From Sphingobacterium thalpophilum (GTDB taxonomy: Bacteria; Bacteroidota; Bacteroidia; Chitinophagales; Chitinophagaceae): a DNA stretch of 42,079 bases. Positions 15,060 to 24,383 of the stretch are shown here, piece by piece (position 1 is the first letter of the stretch; every line of letters starts with the position of its first letter). The stretch is taken from contig CALPNW020000005.1 of NCBI GenBank assembly GCA_943325035.2, forward strand, positions 1-42,079. Reading direction: 5' to 3'. Made by a program: the position numbers and the translations under genes. The notes beneath the pieces were generated by a model. It did no database searches. It saw only the letters and a program-made list of their open reading frames with translations, and had not been told where the DNA came from.

Positions 15060-18041
15060 GTGTTTCCGGCAAGCAAACCGGAATCCAGTAACAAAAGACA
15101 ACCAATGCCCGACTATTCCGGTTCAAAACCAGAAAAAAAGAGTAAATCTGTAAAAATTAAAAGTACAGAATTGCAAAGCAGGAAAAAATTCCCTGTGGTG
15201 GGTATCGGGGCATCTGCGGGCGGCTTAGAGGCGCTTACTATTTTATTTGATCATCTGCCTTCTGATACGGGAATGGCATTTGTTATTGTTCAGCATACCG
15301 ACCCTACCTACAAGAGTCTGTTGTCCGAACTGATTGGCCGGCATACAAAAATGCCCGTAGCTGAAATTACCAATGCTTCCACCATTCAACCCAATTCTGT
15401 TTACATTATTCCTTCTAATAAAGATGTACGACTACACAATAGTATTTTCAGATTAACCACTCCAAAGCTTGCAAGGGCTAAAAGAAGGCCGGTTGATATT
15501 TTCTTTCATTCTCTGGCCGAAGACCAGCAGGAGTTTGCGATAGGGATTGTTCTTTCCGGTAATGGAACCGAAGGAACGCTGGGCCTGATAGAAATTAAAG
15601 CTGCAGGCGGAATGGCCATTGTTCAGGATCCTGCAACCGCACAATTTGGTGGAATGCCGGAAAACGCCATACTGAGCGGGTCGCCGGATTATATCCTGGC
15701 TCCGGATAAAATACCTTCCAAACTAAATAATTATAATAAAAAAAGAATAAAACCGGCAACCCTTAAAAAGGAAATGTTGGGACCGTCGGAACGGCAGCTG
15801 GATAAAATATTAGCGGTAATCAAATCGAGAACAGGCCATGATTTTACAGAATATAAGCCCAATACGATTATCCGGAGAATTATTAAAAGAATTGCGCTGC
15901 ATAAAACGGGATCAGTAGAAGCCTATATTGGTGTAATGGAAAAGAAACCGGAAGAAGCGATTGAATTATACAATGATTTTTTAATTGGGGTGACTTCTTT
16001 TTTCAGGGATAAGGACGTATTTAATTATCTGGAAAAAAAAGTATTACCTGGTTTATTGGAAAGTGCTGAAGAAAAAAAGGAAATCCGGGTATGGGTTTGC
16101 GGATGTTCAACGGGGGAGGAAGCTTATTCCTTTGCCATGCTTTTCCGGGAAATGCTCCTGAAACTAAAGCTGGATACTAAAGTCACCATTTTTGCTTCTG
16201 ATCTGGATAAAGAGGCAATTGTATTTGCCCGGAAAGCAGTATATCCTGCCACCATCGCTAATGCCGTTTCCGCAGAAAGAATAAATAAATTTTTTAATAA
16301 AAAGGATTCAGCATACCATTTGTGTAAGGAAGTAAGGGACATGGTGGTATTTGCTCATCATAATGTAATTAATGATCCGCCATTCTCTAAAATGGATTTG
16401 ATCAGTTGTAGAAATTTACTGATCTATATTAACAGTGATTTACAAAAGAAAATCATACAGCATTTTTATTACAGCCTGAACGATTCCGGACTTCTTGTAC
16501 TGGGGTTATCCGAAAATATTGCTAATCCGGCCGGGTTGTTTTTAACAGTCGACGAAAAATTACGGATCTTCAAAAAGAAAGCCGGATTCTCCAGAAAAAT
16601 AAATCCTGTATACGATCTTTCATTTGTAAAACAAGCGAAAGATACTACCCATAAAGCACCCATCGAATTGAGTATGAAAAAATTGAATATTTCAGGTATA
16701 ACAGAAAAGATCCTGTTAGACCAGTATGCCCCCCCCTCTGTAATTATTGATAAGTACAATGAGGCTATCTATTTTTCTGGTAATACCGGCATTTACCTGG
16801 AACCTCCTCCCGGAATTGCAAGATTTGATATTCTGGAAATGGCGCGGAACGGGCTCAAGCATAGTTTGGAAGAAGCCATTAAAAAAGCAAGAAAAACCAA
16901 CTCAGAGGTAGAAACAAAAAACATTGAAGTGTTGCTCGAAGACCAGTACAGAATAACGCGGTTAAAAGTGAAGCCGCTGCTGTCTAAGGAATATGAACCG
17001 GGTACATTAATGATCATTTTTGAACCGGTCAATAAGCCCGGCAAGCCCAATAAGGAAAATAAAAATAGTGTTGAAAAGGAGAAGTTAAAGCTCAGTTTAC
17101 TCGAAAAGGAACTGAAAATGACCAGGCAGCATCTTCAGATTGCTATCAATGAACTGGAAACTTCTCTTGACGATTTTAAATGTTCCAATGAAGAGTTACA
17201 GAGCTCCAATGAGGAGCTGGAAACATCCCGGGAAGAACTTCAGGCGGTGAACGAGGAGCTGGTTACCGTTAATGCTGAACTCAACGGAAAACTGGATGAA
17301 TTGTCTGAGTCCAATAATGACCTTACGAACTTATTGCGTTGTATTGAAGTGGCAACACTTTATCTGACCAAGGATCTCCTGATCAAAAGATTTACACCGG
17401 CAGCTACTAAAATATTTAATCTGATTTCTACTGATATAGACCGGCCTGTAACCCAGCTCTCTGCTAATCTTGAATACAACAGCCTTGTAACAGATGTTAA
17501 GCAGGTGCTTAAAACACTACAGGTTAAATCTATTCAGGTGAAAGACCTGAATGGTCTATGGTATTACATGCGGATCATTCCTTACCGGACATCCGAAAAT
17601 ATTATTGAGGGCGTACTTGTAACGCTGGTAGAGATTACCAGTCAGAAAACGGTAGAACTGGAGTTGAAAAAATCCAATGAATACCTGAATCTGATCATGG
17701 AGAATTTGCCGGTGATCCCGTATACGGCATTATTGAAACCAAAGCTTAAAATGGATTTTATTGGAAAAACTGTTGAAAGGGTAACTGGGTTTTTACCGGA
17801 AAAGTTTAGCGGTTCTATCAGTTTCTGGTCTGGCAGAATACACCCCGACGACAAAAAAAGTACATTGGCCTCTTTGGAGGATCATTCTAAGAAAGGCAGC
17901 AGGAATCAGCCTTTCAGGTGGAAGTGTGCAGATGGAAAATATAAAAGTTTTATTATCAGCAAACAGTTTATTCCAGAGGCAGAAGGCCGATCTGCTTATC
18001 TGGTTGGTGTTTGGCAGGAAACCCCTAAAATCATTGATTAA
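15060..18041 (+). CDS. CheB-CheR fusion protein with PAS domains
   Basis: 993 residues from a GTG at 15060; an ATG at 15105 (residue 16) is an equally possible start. The N-terminal CheB methylesterase domain (about 47-230) has G-A-S-A-G-G with the catalytic Ser, V-Q-H with the His, and L-S-G-N-G-T-E-G-T-L-G-L, where the usual catalytic Asp is Glu. The CheR methyltransferase domain (about 245-500) has the SAM motif W-V-C-G-C-S-T-G-E-E-A-Y-S and S-C-R-N-L-L-I-Y. A long coiled coil (about 675-765, repeats of S-N-E-E-L) follows, then PAS domains at about 765-870 and 880-990. No kinase domain is attached, unlike the common CheB-CheR-PAS-kinase fusions. The neighbouring kinase gene 72 bp downstream probably supplies it. 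No MCP or CheA is in the window, so a non-chemotaxis role is likely. Confidence 0.93.
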   Translation: MFPASKPESSNKRQPMPDYSGSKPEKKSKSVKIKSTELQSRKKFPVVGIGASAGGLEALTILFDHLPSDTGMAFVIVQHTDPTYKSLLSELIGRHTKMPVAEITNASTIQPNSVYIIPSNKDVRLHNSIFRLTTPKLARAKRRPVDIFFHSLAEDQQEFAIGIVLSGNGTEGTLGLIEIKAAGGMAIVQDPATAQFGGMPENAILSGSPDYILAPDKIPSKLNNYNKKRIKPATLKKEMLGPSERQLDKILAVIKSRTGHDFTEYKPNTIIRRIIKRIALHKTGSVEAYIGVMEKKPEEAIELYNDFLIGVTSFFRDKDVFNYLEKKVLPGLLESAEEKKEIRVWVCGCSTGEEAYSFAMLFREMLLKLKLDTKVTIFASDLDKEAIVFARKAVYPATIANAVSAERINKFFNKKDSAYHLCKEVRDMVVFAHHNVINDPPFSKMDLISCRNLLIYINSDLQKKIIQHFYYSLNDSGLLVLGLSENIANPAGLFLTVDEKLRIFKKKAGFSRKINPVYDLSFVKQAKDTTHKAPIELSMKKLNISGITEKILLDQYAPPSVIIDKYNEAIYFSGNTGIYLEPPPGIARFDILEMARNGLKHSLEEAIKKARKTNSEVETKNIEVLLEDQYRITRLKVKPLLSKEYEPGTLMIIFEPVNKPGKPNKENKNSVEKEKLKLSLLEKELKMTRQHLQIAINELETSLDDFKCSNEELQSSNEELETSREELQAVNEELVTVNAELNGKLDELSESNNDLTNLLRCIEVATLYLTKDLLIKRFTPAATKIFNLISTDIDRPVTQLSANLEYNSLVTDVKQVLKTLQVKSIQVKDLNGLWYYMRIIPYRTSENIIEGVLVTLVEITSQKTVELELKKSNEYLNLIMENLPVIPYTALLKPKLKMDFIGKTVERVTGFLPEKFSGSISFWSGRIHPDDKKSTLASLEDHSKKGSRNQPFRWKCADGKYKSFIISKQFIPEAEGRSAYLVGVWQETPKIID

Positions 18042-18113
18042 CCCATTTCCCTCAGTTAACTAACACATTCCCCCTCATCATTCAATTCTGTAGCATTTTA
18101 AAAGTAGTAATGT

Positions 18114-19385
18114 ATGGGCAGATCATCAACTGATAAAAACAAGATGCACTTACTGCGAAAAAAAGCAGAAGCGAAGATTAATTCAACCGGAAAACCCCAG
18201 GCAGAAACAGGCCATTCTTACCTGGAACATGAATTAAGCGTTCATGAAATAGAACTGGAAATGCAGCACGAAGAATTGCAGGCTGCTAATGCCAGGCTGA
18301 AAGTGTCCGTGCTTGAATATGAGGAACTATTTGAGTTCTCTCCGGTTTGTTATTTTATTCTGGATAAAGAGGGAAAGATTCAGAAGTTGAATAAAAAAGC
18401 CTGTGAAAAGCTTCAGAAAGATAAAGAGCATATTATTGGTGTGCCCTTTTCTACTTTGCTGAACGGAGAAATATTACAGGATGAGTTTTACCGCCACCGT
18501 TCTTTGGTATTTGAGACAATGAAACTGCAACGTATCAATTCTGAGATCATGCGAAAAGATGGTTCCATTATATATGTTGCCATTAACAGTTTGGTAGTTA
18601 AGGATGAAAACAATCTATTTAAACATTTTCTGTTGATTGTAAATGATGTCAGTGCCATTATTGAACGGGAAAAACTGGTAGAGCTGGATCTGGAAAAAGC
18701 CACCGAGCTGAATGAAATAAAATCCCGTTTTATCAACCTGGCTTCACACGAATTCAGAACACCGCTTACTACGGTACTTTCCAGTGCATGGCTGGCAGAA
18801 CAGCATTTTGCCTGCGGTCAAGAAACGGAAGCAATTATTTACCTGAATAAAATCAAGGCGTCGGTTAAACAAATAAAACTGATCCTGGACGAATTCATGT
18901 CCGATGAAATGCTGCAATCTGATGCAGTGAAAGTTTTCTGGGAAGTCTTTGACCTGCCTTTTTTCTGTGAAGGACTCGTATCAGATATCCGAATTTCCTT
19001 TAATGCCCGGGATTCTCTCAGCTATGTTCATACAGGTGATACCAGTATCCTTTCCGATAAAAAAGTCCTTTATCATGTATTATCTAATTTATTAATGAAT
19101 GCTGTAAAGTATTCAGTAAAACAGGTGGATGTTAGAGTTTCTTCGGAGGTGAAAAACGGGATGGTTACCATTAAAGTGTCCGACAATGGTATAGGTATTC
19201 CGAAAACGGAACAACCATTTATTTTCAACCGGTTTTACAGGGGTAAAAATGCGCTTAAATTTCAGGGAACGGGCCTTGGCCTGAGTATTTCCAAAGAATA
19301 CCTCAAACTGCTGAACGGAACTATTCGTTTTGAAAGCAGGGTGGGAAAGGGAAGCACATTTATTATTGAGTTCCCGGTTACCTGA
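18114..19385 (+). CDS. Soluble PAS sensor histidine kinase
   Basis: 423 residues, no membrane segment. An N-terminal coiled coil (about 5-65) contains V-H-E-I-E-L-E-M-Q-H-E-E-L-Q-A-A-N, which resembles the helix often found before PAS domains in CheB-CheR-associated kinases. One PAS domain (about 70-185) is followed by HisKA with phosphoacceptor His212 (L-A-S-H-E-F-R-T-P-L-T). The HATPase has N box H-V-L-S-N-L-L-M-N-A-V-K-Y-S, G1 D-N-G-I-G-I and G2 G-T-G-L-G-L-S-I-S. It lies 72 bp after the CheB-CheR-PAS gene in the same orientation, and the pair reads like a split version of a single fusion kinase. No response regulator gene adjoins it. A terminator follows. Confidence 0.92.
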   Translation: MGRSSTDKNKMHLLRKKAEAKINSTGKPQAETGHSYLEHELSVHEIELEMQHEELQAANARLKVSVLEYEELFEFSPVCYFILDKEGKIQKLNKKACEKLQKDKEHIIGVPFSTLLNGEILQDEFYRHRSLVFETMKLQRINSEIMRKDGSIIYVAINSLVVKDENNLFKHFLLIVNDVSAIIEREKLVELDLEKATELNEIKSRFINLASHEFRTPLTTVLSSAWLAEQHFACGQETEAIIYLNKIKASVKQIKLILDEFMSDEMLQSDAVKVFWEVFDLPFFCEGLVSDIRISFNARDSLSYVHTGDTSILSDKKVLYHVLSNLLMNAVKYSVKQVDVRVSSEVKNGMVTIKVSDNGIGIPKTEQPFIFNRFYRGKNALKFQGTGLGLSISKEYLKLLNGTIRFESRVGKGSTFIIEFPVT

Positions 19386-19386
19386 C

Positions 19387-19420
19387 AAAAAAAGAGAATC
19401 TGTTCAGATCCTCTTTTTTT
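19387..19420. terminator. Bidirectional terminator between the kinase and tRNA-Leu
   Basis: An A-run, the stem GAGAATCTG/CAGATCCTC with loop TTC, and a T-run of seven. On the minus strand the one A-C mismatch becomes a G-U pair, so the structure works for the tRNA as well as for the plus-strand kinase. Confidence 0.8.
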
Positions 19421-19428
19421 AAAAATTG

Positions 19429-19510
19429 TGCGGATGGAGGGGGTCGAACCCACACGCCTCGCGGCGCTAGATCCTAAGTCTAGTGCGTCTGCCAATTTCG
19501 CCACATCCGC
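19429..19510 (-). tRNA. tRNA-Leu(TAG)
   Basis: The minus strand folds into a complete class II tRNA. The acceptor arm GCGGATG (19510-19504) pairs with CATCCGC (19436-19430) and A73 is at 19429. The anticodon stem-loop CTAGA-CTTAGGA-TCTAG gives anticodon TAG, which reads CUA and other CUN leucine codons. The T arm has GGGTTCGACCC. A short variable arm (GCGCCGCGAGGCGT) is present as expected for Leu. The 3' CCA is not encoded. It lies between two convergent kinase genes, with a terminator just after it. Confidence 0.97.
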
Positions 19511-19541
19511 GCACTCAAGGCCGCAAAAATAGGGGTTTTTG

Positions 19542-21071
19542 CTAAAAGCGAACAGTAAAAATGATTCCTTTATTCGGTTCACTAACTGCAGAAATAGTTC
19601 CGCCTTGTTCTTCTATCTGATTTTTTATCAGATACAGCCCAATACCCTTACTCTCAAAACCACTGTGAAAGCTTTTCTGAAACTTAAAGAGCATGTCTTT
19701 GTAGCGGGCTAAATCAATGCCCAGACCATTGTCCTTAACGGACAGACAGATAGCACCTGTTTGTGTGAACGTTTTTATTTCAATGACCGGAACCTGGCCT
19801 GCTATTGTGTATTTGAGGCTGTTGCTCAGCAAATTGTAAATGATACTTTGTAAAAAGACCCTTGGATAAGTAAGATTGGGTATAGCAAGGTCTATTACTA
19901 TTTTAGCCTGCTTCTCATTGATGATATCCTGTAACTGGAGGCATACAATGTCGATGACTTCTTTAAAGCTGCAGTCTGATACGGGAATATCTTTTTCCAT
20001 ATGGATCTGAAGAATCTGAATTAATTCATTCAGGTTGTTGGTCAGATCAGCACTTACTTTTTTGAGGTAGTCCATCGATGCCTGCTTTAATTCAGGATCC
20101 TCGGTGGTTTCATACATTTCCAGCATTTTCCGGATATTATGTGCCGGTCCTCTTACATCATGGGTTATGATTCCTGCAAATTCCTTTAGCTGGGTTACTT
20201 TTTTTTCCAGTGCGAGTTGTGTTTTATGTAACTGACTGTTTCTGATTTCCAGATTCCTGTTAACCTGTTTTAATTCGGTTGCTTCCTGAATCTGCGATAT
20301 GATAAATTGCGGGTTACCGTTTTCGTCCTTAACTATAGAATTGGTAATAGTAGTAAAGACCAATTCTCCGTTTTTCTTAATAAAGTTCATTTCGAGGTCT
20401 AACCGCTTTATCTCCCCAGTCAGTAATTGTTTGCTCTTTGTAATGCCATCATAAAAATCATCCGGATCGCAATAGGCAGAAACATTAGAGCCAATGATTT
20501 CCTCCCTGTTGTAGCCAAGCATGGTGCATAATGAATCATTCACGTCAATGATTTCATTTTTTGTAGTTAGAATAGCTTTGCCAATATTTGAATATTTGAA
20601 TACATTTTCAAATTTCTTTTCACTTAGGTTCCGCTGTTTTTTTTCATGAGTAAGTGAGTCATTTGCATTAGTGATACCGGTAATGTCCGAAAAAGCAGCA
20701 AATGCAAACTGGTCATCTCCTAATTGTATGAGGCGGGTATTTACGTTGATCCACTTGGTAGGATTTTCATCAACGGTAATACCCATGATCACATTTAACT
20801 GGGGTTCGCCTGTTTCAATTGTTTTTGCAATCGGGTGATCCTTTTCCGGCATAGAAATGCCGTCTTTGTCGGTTGCGTACCATTTGCTGTTATAAGACTT
20901 CCTTCCGAATAACTGGTCTTCATTGATGCATAAAATGTCCAGGGCCTTACGGTTGTATCCTACAACTGCACTTGCATTATTCTGTACAACCACCCCTTCT
21001 TCGATAGAGTTAATTACTGACTGTAGAAAGTAGCTGTCCGTGAAATGTTCATTAAAGAGTTCAGTGCTCAT
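19542..21071 (-). CDS. PAS-PAS sensor histidine kinase
   Basis: 509 residues from the ATG at 21071 (a TTG three codons upstream is less likely). No membrane segment. PAS 1 covers about 12-130 (S-I-E-E-G-V-V-V-Q-N) and PAS 2 about 150-265 (S-N-I-G-K-A-I-L, ending F-I-I-S-Q-I-Q-E-A-T). A coiled coil leads into HisKA, with the phosphoacceptor His in I-I-T-H-D-V-R-G-P-A-H-N, a variant of the H-D-L-R-x-P motif. The HATPase shows I-I-Y-N-L-L-S-N-S-L-K-Y-T, D-N-G-L-G-I and G-I-G-L-Y-L-I. It lacks the Fnr-like promoter and has no adjacent regulator gene, so its partner is unknown. Confidence 0.9.
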   Translation of the reverse strand: MSTELFNEHFTDSYFLQSVINSIEEGVVVQNNASAVVGYNRKALDILCINEDQLFGRKSYNSKWYATDKDGISMPEKDHPIAKTIETGEPQLNVIMGITVDENPTKWINVNTRLIQLGDDQFAFAAFSDITGITNANDSLTHEKKQRNLSEKKFENVFKYSNIGKAILTTKNEIIDVNDSLCTMLGYNREEIIGSNVSAYCDPDDFYDGITKSKQLLTGEIKRLDLEMNFIKKNGELVFTTITNSIVKDENGNPQFIISQIQEATELKQVNRNLEIRNSQLHKTQLALEKKVTQLKEFAGIITHDVRGPAHNIRKMLEMYETTEDPELKQASMDYLKKVSADLTNNLNELIQILQIHMEKDIPVSDCSFKEVIDIVCLQLQDIINEKQAKIVIDLAIPNLTYPRVFLQSIIYNLLSNSLKYTIAGQVPVIEIKTFTQTGAICLSVKDNGLGIDLARYKDMLFKFQKSFHSGFESKGIGLYLIKNQIEEQGGTISAVSEPNKGIIFTVRF

Positions 21072-21153
21072 GAAAAGCAAAGTTTTTCGGTAAGTGTTTC
21101 GGGGGGCAACAATTAAAAATAAGTATTTTTAACTAAAGCGGAACAGACCATAA

Positions 21154-22407
21154 TTACAGTGCAGAAAGTATTTTTTTTACCGCTTTATCCATCCCTTTTC
21201 CGTCTATCCACCTTAACACAACCACCAAGTCATTGGTGGGGTCTACATAAATAAAATTATTCCCGTTGCCCAGGTGAGCAAAAGCCGAGGACGGCGCGCT
21301 GGGTAAAAGTTGCCGGTCTGTATTCAGGAACCAGTTCATATAACCGTAGTCCTTTTTTACGCTGGTTGGGGTAGTGGCCTGATTGATCCAGCTTTCTGGC
21401 AACAGTTGCCGCCCGTTCCATTTACCCTTCCTTAAAGTAAGCAGCCCAAACCGTGCCATATCTTCTGCATGAATAAACATGCCCCCTCCCCAATGGCCTC
21501 CGCCACTAACGCTTTGTACAGCTGTGCCATCCAGAACAATCCAGGCATTTCTGTAGCCGGTCCATCTCCAGGTACCCGATGCGCCAATCGGGTCCATAAT
21601 ATACTCTTTCAGTACTTGTGGCAATGGTCTTCTCCATACACTGGTAGCGGCAAGTGCCAGGGCATTTACCCGGGTGTCATTGTATTCATACACAGTTCCG
21701 GGTAAATTTCTTTTTCTGTTGAGCCATTTGGATGGGTCTGCATCGGGTCTGTCTGCCCAGTCGGGCTTTCCCCAAAGGGTGCCCTCCCAGTCGCTGGTTT
21801 GCCTGAGCATGGTTTCCCATGAAATTGTTTTATTATGAGATGTTTCGAACGGGTGTATGAACTGAGGTGTGCCCAATAACGCTGCGGGTCTGTTGGCTGG
21901 TTGTTGATCGTACAGCTCAATGGGCGGTACATAATCTGCTACCATATCCTCCACCGATCCGATGAGCCCTTTTTCAACTGCCAGGCCCACCACCGAACTC
22001 AGAAAACTTTTTGTTACACTATGGGTCATATCACATTTGTGTATATCACCCCAGGATGCTACAATGTATCCTTTGTAAATGATCATGCCTGTTTGGTCGC
22101 CTCTTTCTTCGAAAGGTCCAATCCCTTCTCCAAAGGGCTCTTTGCCAAAAGTCTGGTAATGATTTACCTCCATATTCCGGGGGTTCTTAGACTCATAGTA
22201 TTTTGCAGTGTCGATGGCCTGTTGAATGGCTGTTGGGTTTAAGCCAAGGCTCTCAGGCGATTTATGCTCCCATCCCATAGCAGGGGGGAAGTAGGCAGAA
22301 GGCGTTGAGTGGTTTTTGTCTGTGTTTTTGGTTTGCGCATTGATGGATCCGCAGCAGACTATGCCAAAAATAAAAAAACAATATTGCTTAATAAGGGATG
22401 CTGTCAT
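21154..22407 (-). CDS. Exported serine hydrolase, beta-lactamase class C/penicillin-binding-protein family
   Basis: 417 residues from ATG 22407 (a TTG at 22425 is in frame but unlikely). Signal peptide: residues 1-24 with hydrophobic core C-F-F-I-F-G-I-V-C-C and a likely signal peptidase site after N-A-Q, so the protein is exported. The catalytic S-x-x-K is in S-V-T-K-S-F-L-S-S (near residue 130), a Y-x-N-like motif is Y-N-D-T-R, and H-L-G-N-G is the KTG equivalent, as in esterase and D-aminopeptidase-like members of this superfamily. The substrate cannot be named. The start codon sits in the loop of a perfect 16-bp inverted repeat (22377-22432). The gene is 43 bp downstream of the helicase gene. 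Confidence 0.88.
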   Translation of the reverse strand: MTASLIKQYCFFIFGIVCCGSINAQTKNTDKNHSTPSAYFPPAMGWEHKSPESLGLNPTAIQQAIDTAKYYESKNPRNMEVNHYQTFGKEPFGEGIGPFEERGDQTGMIIYKGYIVASWGDIHKCDMTHSVTKSFLSSVVGLAVEKGLIGSVEDMVADYVPPIELYDQQPANRPAALLGTPQFIHPFETSHNKTISWETMLRQTSDWEGTLWGKPDWADRPDADPSKWLNRKRNLPGTVYEYNDTRVNALALAATSVWRRPLPQVLKEYIMDPIGASGTWRWTGYRNAWIVLDGTAVQSVSGGGHWGGGMFIHAEDMARFGLLTLRKGKWNGRQLLPESWINQATTPTSVKKDYGYMNWFLNTDRQLLPSAPSSAFAHLGNGNNFIYVDPTNDLVVVLRWIDGKGMDKAVKKILSAL

Positions 22408-22432
22408 AGATCCTAAATTAAGCAATATTGTT
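22371..22432 (-). terminator. Perfect 16-bp inverted repeat with U-tract, overlapping the start of the serine hydrolase
   Basis: Minus strand: AACAATATTGCTTAAT (22432-22417), a 24-nt loop, then ATTAAGCAATATTGTT (22392-22377), followed by six more T (22376-22371 read UUUUUA) and more U-rich sequence. This has the form of a Rho-independent terminator for the helicase gene that ends at 22451, although the stem is AU-rich. The loop (22416-22393) contains the ATG (22407-22405) of the downstream gene, and the left arm lies within its first codons. Confidence 0.7.
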
Positions 22433-22450
22433 CAGCTGTATTATTATTGA

Positions 22451-23695
22451 TTATCGGCTTTGCGTACTTCTGTTATAGCTGCTTCGCTGATCCCTGAATC
22501 TTCCTCTTGGAGCAGGCTTTGATGGTTGAGCTTTCAGCGGTATTGCATTTAAGGGAACAGTAGATGCAAATTCATGTTCTTTTACAACCGGCAGGTTGAT
22601 CTTGATCAGTTTCTGGATATCCCTTAAGTATTCGCGTTCTTCTGTATCGCAGAAGGAAACCGCCATGCCACTTGCTCCGGCTCTTCCTGTTCTGCCGATC
22701 CGGTGAACATAAGTTTCGGGCACATTGGGTAACTCATAATTATAAACATGAGATAACTGATCTACATCAATACCCCTTGCCGCAATATCTGTTGCTACCA
22801 GTATTCGGGTAGAACCTGCTTTAAAATTAGTAAGTGCCCGCTGGCGTGCGTTCTGCGATTTGTTGCCATGAATGGCCTCTGCAGAAATACCCACCCTTGT
22901 TAATTCCTTCACTACTTTATCCGCACCATGTTTTGTTCTGGTGAACACCAGCGCAGTTTGAATGGCTTTGTCTTTCAGTAAATGAATCAGTAAGTGTTTT
23001 TTCTGGTCTTTCTCTACGTAATAAACAGCCTGTTCAATTTTTTCAACAGTAGAGGAAGCCGGGGTTACTTCTACCTTGGCAGGATCATGTAAAAGCGTAG
23101 CAGATAATTTTTCAATTTCTGTTGGCATGGTTGCTGAAAAAAACAGGGTTTGTTTTTTAGCAGGCAGTTTCGCCACAATTTTTTTAACATCATTGATAAA
23201 GCCCATATCCAGCATGCGATCTGCTTCATCCAGCACAAAGAAATCAATTTCATGCAGCTTAACATATCCCTGCTGCATCAGATCGAGTAACCTGCCGGGT
23301 GTTGCCACCAATATATCTACTCCGTTTCTGAGTGCGTTTACCTGAGGAACCTGAGAAACACCACCAAAAATTACCTGGTGTTTGAGGTAGAGGTACCTGC
23401 CGTATGCAGCAAAACTTTCGTCTATCTGAATGGCCAGCTCTCTGGTTGGAGTTAATACCAGTGCCTTGATGCTTTTGGATCTGTTGCCGTTCTGAATGGC
23501 CTGATAAGTTAATTGTAAAATAGGAATGGCAAAAGCAGCTGTTTTACCTGTTCCGGTTTGAGCACAGCCAAGCAGGTCTCTGCCTTCTAAAGCCAGCGGA
23601 ATAGCCTGTTCCTGAATGGGAGTGGGGGTACTATACCCTTCTGTTTCGAGTGCCTTTAAAATGGGCTCGATTAGTTGTAATTCTTTGAATAACAC
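22451..23695 (-). CDS. rhlE: DEAD-box ATP-dependent RNA helicase, RhlE-like
   Basis: 414 residues with all DEAD-box motifs in order: Q motif (T-P-I-Q), motif I A-Q-T-G-T-G-K-T, Ia P-T-R-E-L, II D-E-A-D, III S-A-T, IV L-V-F-T-R-T, V R-G-I-D and [12 protein letters not shown]. The basic tail ([16 protein letters not shown]) is like RhlE proteins of Bacteroidota and helps RNA binding. These enzymes remodel rRNA and mRNA, often in the cold. A TACCTTTG -7 box on the minus strand (23821-23814) would give a leader of about 110 nt, as is usual for cold-responsive helicases. The inverted repeat at 22371-22432 ends this transcript. Confidence 0.93.
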   Translation of the reverse strand: MLFKELQLIEPILKALETEGYSTPTPIQEQAIPLALEGRDLLGCAQTGTGKTAAFAIPILQLTYQAIQNGNRSKSIKALVLTPTRELAIQIDESFAAYGRYLYLKHQVIFGGVSQVPQVNALRNGVDILVATPGRLLDLMQQGYVKLHEIDFFVLDEADRMLDMGFINDVKKIVAKLPAKKQTLFFSATMPTEIEKLSATLLHDPAKVEVTPASSTVEKIEQAVYYVEKDQKKHLLIHLLKDKAIQTALVFTRTKHGADKVVKELTRVGISAEAIHGNKSQNARQRALTNFKAGSTRILVATDIAARGIDVDQLSHVYNYELPNVPETYVHRIGRTGRAGASGMAVSFCDTEEREYLRDIQKLIKINLPVVKEHEFASTVPLNAIPLKAQPSKPAPRGRFRDQRSSYNRSTQSR

Positions 23696-23813
23696 AATGT
23701 GTATTTAATAATGAACATCCGAGTCTTTCAGATGCTATATAGCCTAACTATTATTGGGATTACCTTGTCACTGAAGTAGATTCCAGTCTAACTGAGAGAG
23801 TATATGAATACAT

Positions 23814-23821
23814 CAAAGGTA
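23814..23821 (-). promoter_or_regulatory. -7 box TACCTTTG upstream of the helicase
   Basis: Exact match to TAnnTTTG on the minus strand, about 119 bp upstream of the helicase ATG (23695). I see no convincing -33 TTG partner. The 196-bp gap 23696-23891 contains nothing else I can name. Confidence 0.4.
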
Positions 23822-23891
23822 AGGAAATTTATTTTAATGCCTTTTTAAGGAACCCTGTAAAGACATTTTCAGCTGCTCATTCAACTGATTA

Positions 23892-24365
23892 TCAGTAAGT
23901 TATTAAACGGGTAATCCGCTCCAGGTAATGCTGGTCGGTTTCATCAAATTCCGCATATTCACTGCTGTCCGCATCCAGCACTCCCATTATTTTTTCCTGC
24001 CAGAATAAGGGTACCACAATCTCTGATTTGGATAAACTGCTGCAGGCGATATGCCCGGGAAATTTTTCAACATCCGGAACAATTAATGTGGCTGCCTGTA
24101 ACCAGCTGCTTCCACAAACTCCACGGCCTCTGGAAATGCGGGTACAGGCCACCGGACCCTGAAAAGGACCGAGCACCAGCTGGTCATTTTTTACCAGATA
24201 AAAGCCCACCCAAAACCAGCCGAACTGTTCTTTTAAAGCTGCAGTAATATTGGCCAGATTGGCTATCAGATCGGTCTCTCCCTCCAGCAGTCCTTTGAGC
24301 TGAGGAATCAGCGCTTCGTATTGTTCTGCCTTGCTTCCTTTATTGATCATTAAATCTTCCGCCAT
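23892..24365 (-). CDS. msrC: Free methionine-R-sulfoxide reductase (GAF domain)
   Basis: 157 residues, one GAF domain. It reduces free L-methionine-R-sulfoxide with thioredoxin or glutaredoxin as reductant. The fRMsr pattern is clear: F-G-W-F-W-V-G-F-Y-L-V, G-P-F-Q-G-P-V-A-C-T-R-I-S-R-G-R-G-V-C-G-S-S-W with two catalytic cysteines, then F-P-G-H-I-A-C-S-S-L-S-K-S-E-I-V-V-P with the third. Length and motif spacing are standard. The gene starts 18 bp after the flippase gene in the same direction and is probably co-transcribed. This is the usual cytosolic antioxidant role; the link to the flippase is positional only. Confidence 0.93.
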   Translation of the reverse strand: MAEDLMINKGSKAEQYEALIPQLKGLLEGETDLIANLANITAALKEQFGWFWVGFYLVKNDQLVLGPFQGPVACTRISRGRGVCGSSWLQAATLIVPDVEKFPGHIACSSLSKSEIVVPLFWQEKIMGVLDADSSEYAEFDETDQHYLERITRLITY

Positions 24366-24383
24366 GTAATTGATAAAATTTAG

